Below the pieces are notes generated by a model. That model worked only from the letters and a program-made list of their open reading frames with translations. It was not told the DNA's origin and did not search any database. Below, in pieces: positions 57,566 through 64,000 of a stretch of 64,000 nucleotides of DNA. Both the position numbers and the translations under genes were made by a program. The first letter of the stretch is position 1, and the number at the start of each line of letters is the position of its first letter. This DNA comes from Spirochaetota bacterium (GTDB taxonomy: Bacteria > Spirochaetota > UBA4802 > UBA5550): contig JAFGBT010000009.1 of NCBI GenBank assembly GCA_016933025.1, positions 124,001 through 188,000 of the forward strand, given 5' to 3'.

Positions 57566-58816
57566 TTACAGCTTCGAAAAATCCAGTGTCTTGAAGTAGT
57601 CGTCCAGCGTCTCCGCCCTGCGAATGAGCTCTGCCGTGCCGTCGGTCCTCAGCAGGAGCTCGGCCGAGCGGAGCTTGCCGTTGTAGTTGAATCCCATGGC
57701 GTGCCCGTGCGCGCCCGTGTCATGGATCACCAGGACATCGCCGATCTCGATCGCCGGCAGGGCGCGGCCGATGGCGAACTTGTCGTTGTTTTCGCAGAGG
57801 GAGCCGGTCACGTCGTAGGTACGATCGAGGGGCCTCCCCTCCTTTCCGAGCACGGTGATGTGGTGGTACGCGCCGTAGAGGGCCGGACGCATCAGGTCTG
57901 CCATGCAGGCGTCCATCCCCACGTAGTTCCTGTAGGTCTCCTTTTTGTGGAGCACGCGCGTGACAAGGTATCCATAGGGACCGGTCATCATCCTCCCGCT
58001 CTCCATCATGATAGTGACGGGATGCAGCCCCGCTCCCTGTATCTTTGTATCGTACAACAGCCGTATTTTGTTCGAAACATACTCCATGTCGACGGCCGTA
58101 TCTTCCGGCCGGTAGGGGACGCCGAACCCGCCGCCTATGTTCACGAATTCGAACTGGATTCCCAGGGCGCGGTGCAGCTCGACCATGAGGTCAAACAGCA
58201 TGTCGGCCGTGTCCACGAAATAGTCGGGGTTGAGCTCGTTGGACGCGACCATGGTATGGAGACCGAACCGCTTGACCCCCTTCGCCATTACGGTCCGATA
58301 GGCCTCGAACAGCTGGTCCCGGGTGAGGCCGTACTTGGCCTCTTCCGGCTTCCCGATAATAGCGTTCCCGCCCCGCAGGGGGCCGGGATTGTACCGGAAG
58401 GAGATCACATCCGGGATTCCCGCGTGTTTTTCCAGGAACGACACATGGCTGATGTCGTCAAGGTTGATGACGGCGCCGAGCTCCCGCGCCCTGACGTACT
58501 CGGCCGCCGGCGTGTCATTCGAGCTGAAGAATACGTCCTCGCCGGTGATCCCCACGCGCTCGGAGAGGGCCAGCTCGGCCATCGAGCTGCAGTCGGTCCC
58601 AAAGCCCTCCTCCTTCATGATCTTCATGATATAGGGGTTCGGGCATGCCTTGACCGCGAAGAACTCCCTGAAGCCCGGCGCCCAGGAGAAGGCCTTTTTC
58701 AGCCGTCTGGCGTTGTCGCGGATCCCCTTTTCATCATAAATGTGAAAAGGCGTCGGATACTCCCGCATAATACGCTCGATTTGTTCCCTCGTGAAGGGGA
58801 GTCTCTTTTCGTTCAT
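57566..58816 (-). CDS. lysA: diaminopimelate decarboxylase
   Basis: This is a fold-type III PLP decarboxylase that makes lysine from meso-diaminopimelate. The 416 residues contain FFAVKACPNPYIMKIM (PLP lysine), GTDCSSMAELALSE, VNIGGGFGVPY, TGSLCENNDKFA (active-site Cys from the other subunit) and VIHDTGAHGHAMGFNYNGKL. The length is typical. Ornithine or carboxynorspermidine decarboxylases are alternatives, but the SLCENND motif favours LysA. It converges on the fusion gene across an inverted-repeat element. Confidence 0.92.
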   Translation of the reverse strand: MNEKRLPFTREQIERIMREYPTPFHIYDEKGIRDNARRLKKAFSWAPGFREFFAVKACPNPYIMKIMKEEGFGTDCSSMAELALSERVGITGEDVFFSSNDTPAAEYVRARELGAVINLDDISHVSFLEKHAGIPDVISFRYNPGPLRGGNAIIGKPEEAKYGLTRDQLFEAYRTVMAKGVKRFGLHTMVASNELNPDYFVDTADMLFDLMVELHRALGIQFEFVNIGGGFGVPYRPEDTAVDMEYVSNKIRLLYDTKIQGAGLHPVTIMMESGRMMTGPYGYLVTRVLHKKETYRNYVGMDACMADLMRPALYGAYHHITVLGKEGRPLDRTYDVTGSLCENNDKFAIGRALPAIEIGDVLVIHDTGAHGHAMGFNYNGKLRSAELLLRTDGTAELIRRAETLDDYFKTLDFSKL

Positions 58817-59088
58817 GTCATCATCCGATTGTATCGGTCAGTACAGATGATACTACCGCTTTCCCGGAACCGGCTGTCAAGAATTTATTCGCCAGTTCAC
58901 GCTGACCGGGCGTGCGGTACCGGCAGACGCCGAGCCGCGGCCGCACACCCGCGCCGGCATCCAGTATCTCCCGTCGGGCATGACATAATATAGTAGATTT
59001 TTTATATATAAATAAAATTATTGGTGACAAATTTATAAATATATACCAGATATTTCATTATCTTGCTGCCGGAGAACAGATTAACGAG

Positions 59089-60645
59089 ATGTTCAAGAAA
59101 AAAGAAAAAGCTATTGAAAAAGACGCCATCGAGAAATCACAACTCTTTTCCGATGTCATTAATGAAAACAACAGACGGCTTCTCATCGTATTTCTGATCA
59201 TAGCGCTGTTTTCAAATATCGCCGTCACCGCAATCAAGGCCTTCGATATCGGTTCGAAATACCTCGAGTACGAGCACATCCTTGTCGAATTCATTATCAT
59301 ATCAATTTTTTTTGCCGCGGCTTTAGTCATATCAAACAAGCTCAAGGGAAAAATAGCTTCGGGCTATGTGATGATAACCGGCGTCATCATATGCATTTCG
59401 GTATTTGAATACACATTCCACGGCGCGAAGCAGCTCTTTGCGACCCGCTATATTCCGCTCGCCCTGAGCATATTCTATTTCAACCCGCCTATCTCGCTCT
59501 ATACGCTGGTGCTGGTACTTCTATCACAGGCTGTTGTATTTATAATCAGGCCGGAACTGCGCCTGCCGCCCCCCTATTCGGACACCGCGGTGCGCTTTAT
59601 CCTGTACCTGATGGTCGGCGTGGGCGCCTATTTCGGGGCGGGGGCGACGCGCAGGCTCCTCAAATACGCCATTTACAAGCACGATGAGGCGAGCAACAGC
59701 CTCATCAACCTGCGCGGCATGGCCATGGCGGTCATCAACTCGATGGAATCAATGAAAAAAGAGACAGGGGAACACAGGGTCATTACCAAGGACATGAACG
59801 AAATCTCCCAGCACCAGGCCGCCTCCCTCGAGGAGATAACGACGTCCCTGGAGGAGCTTGCCTCCAATTCCAACACCATCAGCGAAATCGCGCGCTCCCT
59901 TTACGAGGAGCTGGCAATAACGGTCGACTCGGTCAATGACCTGAAGAGCGTGAACGACAAGGTGCAGGAGAGCTCGCACGAGATGAACCGCTCGCTGAAC
60001 GAGGTGACCGGGTATTCCAGTACGACCTCCGAGCAGATCAGAATGACCGAAAACAAGTTCAACACGGTCAAGACCAAGTCGGCCGAAATGGCTAACTTCG
60101 TCCAGATAATCAACGACATCGCGGACAAGGTCAACCTCCTCTCCCTGAACGCGGCCATCGAGGCGGCCCGGGCCGGCGACTACGGCAGGGGCTTCGCGGT
60201 TGTCGCGGACGAAATCTCGAAGCTCGCCGACGCCACCACGCAGAACGCGAAGGAGATCGAGAACATCATCAAGGAGAACCTGAAGCTGATCGAGGAGAGC
60301 GGCAAGCTCATCATCATGTCGGTCGAGACGATGAACAAGCTGAACAGCTCCATCATCACCATCAAGGACGAAATCACCGAGGTGGGCAACCTGATCACGG
60401 ACATCGGCGTCACCATCAAGACCATCAAAAACCTCAACATCAAAATCCACGAATCGAGCAAGACCATCGAAAACTCGACGTCCGAGCAGAAAGTCGCGAC
60501 GGACGAATCGACGAAGACCGCCTTTGATATCGCTCAGAAATCGCAGGATATCGTCAACATAGCGCTCAACCTGTCAAAGTCGACCAACAACATCAATGAG
60601 ATCACCGCCGAGCTGGACAAGATCATCAACGAAATGATCCAGTAA
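59089..60645 (+). CDS. methyl-accepting chemotaxis protein with multi-span sensor
   Basis: The 518-residue receptor has about six membrane helices in the first 190 residues (LLIVFLIIALFSNIAVTAI, VEFIIISIFFAAALVIS, YVMITGVIICISVF, ISLYTLVLVLLSQAVVFII, FILYLMVGVGAYFGAG). There is no large periplasmic loop and no obvious HAMP domain. The signalling domain has the hairpin tip DKVNLLSLNAAIEAARAGDYGRGFAVVADEISKLA. Ligand sensing must occur in or near the membrane. The stop abuts that of copA on the opposite strand, with no base between them. Confidence 0.92.
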   Translation: MFKKKEKAIEKDAIEKSQLFSDVINENNRRLLIVFLIIALFSNIAVTAIKAFDIGSKYLEYEHILVEFIIISIFFAAALVISNKLKGKIASGYVMITGVIICISVFEYTFHGAKQLFATRYIPLALSIFYFNPPISLYTLVLVLLSQAVVFIIRPELRLPPPYSDTAVRFILYLMVGVGAYFGAGATRRLLKYAIYKHDEASNSLINLRGMAMAVINSMESMKKETGEHRVITKDMNEISQHQAASLEEITTSLEELASNSNTISEIARSLYEELAITVDSVNDLKSVNDKVQESSHEMNRSLNEVTGYSSTTSEQIRMTENKFNTVKTKSAEMANFVQIINDIADKVNLLSLNAAIEAARAGDYGRGFAVVADEISKLADATTQNAKEIENIIKENLKLIEESGKLIIMSVETMNKLNSSIITIKDEITEVGNLITDIGVTIKTIKNLNIKIHESSKTIENSTSEQKVATDESTKTAFDIAQKSQDIVNIALNLSKSTNNINEITAELDKIINEMIQ

Positions 60646-62835
60646 TCACCTGAAGCGACGGAGAAGCAGGGAATTCGTCACCACCGATACCGAGCTCATC
60701 GCCATGGCGGCGCCCGCGATGACCGGATCGAGCATGCCGAACGCGGCAAACGGTATGCCGATGCAGTTATAGATGAAGGCCCAGAAGAAGTTTTGCCTGA
60801 TTTTACGGATTGTTCTCCGCGAGAGCCGTACCGCGGTCGCGACTCCCGAAAGGTCGCCGCGCATGAGGGTAATGTCCGCGGACTCGACGGCGATATCGGA
60901 TCCCGAGGCAAGGGCGATACCGACGTCCGCAGCGGCGAGCGCGGGCGCGTCGTTGATGCCGTCCCCCACCATGGCCACCGGCGTGCCGACCCGCTGGAGA
61001 CCGCGCACGACCTCGGCCTTGCCGCCGGGAAGGACGCCCGCGATGACCCTGTCCGGGCGGATTCCCGCCACCGCCGCGATATAGCCGGCGGTGCGGCGAT
61101 TATCGCCCGTCAGCAGGTAGACATCGAGGCCCAGTGCCTGCAGATCGGCCACTGCCTGTGGCGATGATTCCCGTATGGAGTCCGAAACGGCGACTGCGCC
61201 CTCGGCGATTCCACCGGCCGCGACGATCACGGCGGTCTTGCCCGACTCCTCCATCGCGTCAAGGACCGTTTCGCAGCGGGAAATGTCGATTCCCTGATCT
61301 TCCAGGAAGGGCGGCCTTCCCACCACAAGGTCGGCGCCACGGAACCGCGCGCGCACGCCCCTGCCCGGCTCGGCCTCGAAGGTCTCCGGATCCGGAATCG
61401 AGCCGTTCATAACCGCCCGGTCATAGAGTGCTTTCCCTACCGGGTGCTCGGACCTTTTCTCGGCGATACCCGCATGCAGGAGCAGGTCCTCCTCTGTGAC
61501 GCTGCCGACCGGCACGACATCGGAAACCGACAGCTCGCCGCTGGTGACCGTGCCCGTCTTATCGAGAACGACCGCTCGGGCGCGGTTCGCCGCTTCCAGC
61601 GCCTCCCCGTTTTTAAACAGTATCCCGAGGTCGGCGCCCCTGCCGGTGCCGACCATCACCGCCGTCGGCGTCGCGAGTCCGAGCGCGCAGGGGCAGGCGA
61701 TTACGAGCACCGCCACCGCGCTCATGATCGCCGCGGACAGGTCGCCGGTCGCGATCATCCATCCCGCAAAGGCAACGGCCGAAACTCCAAGGACCGACGG
61801 GACAAAGACCGCGGACACCCGGTCGGCAAACCGCTGTATCGGCGGTCTGTCCGCCTGCGCCTCGGCCACCGTGCGGACAATCTGCGCGAGGAGCGTATCG
61901 CGCCCGACCCGCTCCGCGCGGAACATGAAGGCTCCATACAGGTTGATCGTCCCGCCGGTGACCCGGTCGCCCGGCCCCCGGTCGGCCGGGACGCTCTCGC
62001 CGGTGATCATGCTCTCGTCGACCGACGAGTTCCCCGCGAGCACGGTCCCGTCGACCGGTATCCGCTCGCCCGGCTTCACCGCAACGGTATCGCCGGCCGA
62101 TACGTCCGCTACCGGCACCAGGACCTCCGCGCCGTCCCGGACGATAACGGCGGTAGCCGGTTGGAGTTTCATCAGCTTCCTGATGGCGTCGGAGGTCCTC
62201 CCCTTCGCGCGGGCCTCAAAGAATTTCCCGAGCAGAACAAGGGTGATGACCAGCGCAGAGGCCTCAAAATAGAGGTCGCCCTGGCGGCCGGAAAAGACGG
62301 GAAGGACGAACCCGTTGTACACGCTGTAGAAATACGCGGCGCTGGTGCCGAGCGCCACGAGGAGGTCCATACCGGGGCTTCGTCCCCGCACCCCCAGGTA
62401 TGCGTTGCGGTAAAAGCGCCAGCCTATTATGAACTGCACGGGAGTGGCACAGGCGAGCTGCAGAATCGGATGATGAAGGATACGGTCATGGACGCCGATG
62501 AGCATGAGGACCATCGAAATGAGAAGGGGCGCGCTCAACGCAGCGGATAGGACGACGAGGATTCCAAGCCTCCGCGTCTCAACCCGCCTGATTTCCGCGT
62601 CGCGCTCAGGGAGGTCTTCCTCGACCGGTTCGGCCCCGTACCCCGCCTTTTCCACCGCGGCAACGATGCCGCCGTCGTTAACCAGGGCGTCATCGTATTC
62701 CACCCTCGCCGTTTCAAGCGCGAGGTTCACGGTAGCGCCGTTCACGCCCTCCAGCCTGTGAAGCGATTTCTCTATGCGCGCCGAGCATGCCGCGCATGAC
62801 ATGCCCGTGATGCGGAATGTCTTCTCTTTTTCCAT
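60646..62835 (-). CDS. copA: P1B-type copper-exporting ATPase
   Basis: CopA pumps Cu+ out of the cytoplasm. The 729 residues have one N-terminal metal-binding domain ([16 protein letters not shown]), actuator TGES, the transmembrane CPC in [13 protein letters not shown], the phosphorylation DKTGT, the SEHPVG motif, hinge [17 protein letters not shown], and the last helices with YNCIGIP and MAMSSVSVV typical of Cu+ pumps. ATG 62835 has GGGGAA about six bases upstream, so the longer frame to 62868 is rejected. No copper-responsive regulator or chaperone is seen beside it. Confidence 0.95.
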   Translation of the reverse strand: MEKEKTFRITGMSCAACSARIEKSLHRLEGVNGATVNLALETARVEYDDALVNDGGIVAAVEKAGYGAEPVEEDLPERDAEIRRVETRRLGILVVLSAALSAPLLISMVLMLIGVHDRILHHPILQLACATPVQFIIGWRFYRNAYLGVRGRSPGMDLLVALGTSAAYFYSVYNGFVLPVFSGRQGDLYFEASALVITLVLLGKFFEARAKGRTSDAIRKLMKLQPATAVIVRDGAEVLVPVADVSAGDTVAVKPGERIPVDGTVLAGNSSVDESMITGESVPADRGPGDRVTGGTINLYGAFMFRAERVGRDTLLAQIVRTVAEAQADRPPIQRFADRVSAVFVPSVLGVSAVAFAGWMIATGDLSAAIMSAVAVLVIACPCALGLATPTAVMVGTGRGADLGILFKNGEALEAANRARAVVLDKTGTVTSGELSVSDVVPVGSVTEEDLLLHAGIAEKRSEHPVGKALYDRAVMNGSIPDPETFEAEPGRGVRARFRGADLVVGRPPFLEDQGIDISRCETVLDAMEESGKTAVIVAAGGIAEGAVAVSDSIRESSPQAVADLQALGLDVYLLTGDNRRTAGYIAAVAGIRPDRVIAGVLPGGKAEVVRGLQRVGTPVAMVGDGINDAPALAAADVGIALASGSDIAVESADITLMRGDLSGVATAVRLSRRTIRKIRQNFFWAFIYNCIGIPFAAFGMLDPVIAGAAMAMSSVSVVTNSLLLRRFR

Positions 62836-63276
62836 TGGATGTTCCCCGATTAATAACTCATGCAACAATTAAAAGAACCATTTGTCATCGCGCGCGCACC
62901 CTTCGACGGAGCCTGTGGTGAGCCTGTCGAACCGCTCAGGGTGACGGACAATATGTCATGCCGAGCGTAGTCGAGGCATGCTACGTCAGGGCTGACTCAC
63001 AAGCCCCCTAAATCCCACTTCGATAGGCTCAGTGCAGCGCCCGTAGGGGAGCTTTACTGCAAAGGACTTATGGGACTGCCCCTCCTGAAATGACATCCAA
63101 TTCAGTAATCACCCCATCATATTGCTTGTATATTAGGATCACATCACATAATTATGTTACTATCATACAATAAATGCAATCAACTTATGAAATTACGAAA
63201 AAAGAAGATTGATTTTGCGGCGGTCCGGGCTAATAATGGATGGCGCGTATCATATCCCGTCAGAAGGGGACAAGCG
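62836..63276. repeat. intergenic gap with dispersed repeat sequence
   Basis: About 440 bases lie between copA and the final gene. From 62883 to about 63090 the text TGTCATCGCGCGCG, CCTTCGACGGAGCCTG, TGAGCCTGTCGAAC and CATGCCGAGCGTAGTCGAGGCATG reads like several common dispersed bacterial repeats stacked together; the last part holds a CATGCC...GGCATG inverted repeat. The remainder, to 63276, is AT-rich and should contain the promoter of the next gene. No gene seen. Confidence 0.5.
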
Positions 63277-64000
63277 ATGAAACCAATATTACGCATCATC
63301 CTAATACTGATGATCATGGCAACAGCTGCGGCAGCAGGCGAGGCAAAAGAAAAGCTATTTTATATCCTGAATTATTCGGTCTACCACTGCAACGCGGAAA
63401 TCGAGCTGAACGGCATCCTGGTGACCAGATCGGACAGGGAGACGGCCTACTCGCTAACGGGCTTCGCTGACATCGGGATGTGGATCTATCCCGGGACAAA
63501 CACCGTGACTGTCACCATCAAACCCATGGCCGGCCGGAAGGCTGCCATCACCAATTCCTCGGTTGAACTCAGCGTTTCAACGGCAAAAGAAGGGCAGATG
63601 TCGGACGAGGGAAAAAAGATCATGTCCCTCCGTATTCCCGAGAAAGACTCCGACACCAGCCTGGACGCCGTCACGTCGCCGGTTGTGAAAACAGCCACCT
63701 TCAAGCCGGCGTACATCCCTCCCTCCGAGCTCTGGGGGAAGGTCAAGCCGGTCGTTCTTGACGCGGCTGCGCGGGCGGCAATCACAAAGCTGGTGAAGGA
63801 TTACCACGCCGCCTTCGTCAGGAAGGACGCCGACGCGCTCCATTCATTCCTTATCTTCGCGGCAACAGACGTGTCACGCACCCGCCACCAGGCTGAAGAC
63901 GAAGTCAAAACAAAGATGAAGGACGCCCTGAAGGAGATGATGGCCGAGAAGGGCTTTGTCATGGAGCCGCTGGATGTGAAAAACCTGGTAATGAAGCCGG
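63277..64000 (+). CDS. secreted protein of unknown function, cut by window end
   Basis: ATG 63277 has AAGGGG about seven bases upstream, and the frame stays open to the last base (241 codons so far). A signal peptide is clear (MKPILRIILILMIMATAAAA). The next 100 residues look like a beta-rich domain (YILNYSVYHCNAEIELNGIL, GFADIGMWIYPGTNTVTVTI), and from about 165 a helical domain (AARAAITKLVKDYHAAFVRK, EDEVKTKMKDALKEMM) begins. No family is recognised. The C terminus lies outside the window. Confidence 0.75.
   Translation, partial: MKPILRIILILMIMATAAAAGEAKEKLFYILNYSVYHCNAEIELNGILVTRSDRETAYSLTGFADIGMWIYPGTNTVTVTIKPMAGRKAAITNSSVELSVSTAKEGQMSDEGKKIMSLRIPEKDSDTSLDAVTSPVVKTATFKPAYIPPSELWGKVKPVVLDAAARAAITKLVKDYHAAFVRKDADALHSFLIFAATDVSRTRHQAEDEVKTKMKDALKEMMAEKGFVMEPLDVKNLVMKP

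Noticed and set aside
57551-58993. 480-codon open frame on the plus strand
   Set aside because: It is antisense to lysA, whose catalytic motifs are all present. The frame is an artefact of GC-rich codon use.
61444-62550. 368-codon open frame on the plus strand
   Set aside because: It is antisense to copA, whose P-type motifs are complete.

Overview
The window reads as a gene-dense stretch of chromosome from a diderm, chemotactic, moderately GC-rich bacterium. Evidence for an outer membrane: several signal-peptide beta-barrels (421-2253, 30568-31620, 47063-48028, FadL-type 50696-52273), a SurA-like chaperone and many lipoproteins. It carries an F-type rather than V-type ATP synthase, LeuA, LysA, AhcY and a multi-membrane-span chemotaxis receptor. 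My best guess is a spirochaete of the Leptospirales side (Treponema and Borrelia use V-type ATPases), but no rRNA or unambiguous marker is present, so this is inference. No prophage, integrase, intact IS or CRISPR array is seen.

Layout. 1-9.8 kb: an ArsR regulator abutting a POTRA/beta-barrel gene; murB with a DEDDh exonuclease carrying a C-terminal WYL domain; a coiled-coil protein, cysS, an RlmB-type rRNA methyltransferase, lepA and an HD hydrolase. 10-12.7 kb: an alpha-glucan phosphorylase. 13-20.8 kb: five co-directional minus-strand genes forming a signalling block (acidic scaffold-like protein, GAF plus degenerate GGDEF protein, SUMF-domain protein, PAS-PAS-SpoIIE phosphatase, PAS-PAS histidine kinase). 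21-28.3 kb: the ATP synthase operon atpZ-B-E-F-H-A-G-D-C, with a perfect 34-bp palindrome lying over the atpF stop. 28.5-36 kb: orphan HicB-like protein, parvulin lipoprotein, a barrel, map, recA, a small protein built of exactly three 26-residue repeats, a rhodanese lipoprotein and a DNase I/sphingomyelinase-fold lipoprotein. 36-43 kb: a CoA-transferase pair, two PAP2 proteins, leuA behind a classical leucine attenuator (leader peptide plus terminator), and a histidine-kinase-like ATPase. 43-50.6 kb: a lipoprotein of fourteen propeller repeats, alr, a barrel, and ahcY behind a SahR-like ArsR/methyltransferase gene with a large palindromic operator. 50.7-64 kb: FadL-like porin, two cadherin-like lipoproteins, a metallophosphoesterase-nucleotidyltransferase fusion, lysA, an MCP, copA, and the start of a secreted protein cut by the window end.

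Non-coding structure is rich. A dispersed repeat pairs the near-palindrome CCGATAACTATCGG with TTACTCTGACCCC at about 8.9, 43.15 and 45.8 kb; at 43.15 kb it stands as three units of exactly 41 bp. GC-rich hairpins, often with no U-run, stand at many gene ends. The items most worth following up are the three-repeat protein at 34.0-34.3 kb, the phosphoesterase-nucleotidyltransferase fusion, the exonuclease-WYL fusion, the signalling block, the leuA attenuator and the SahR operator.
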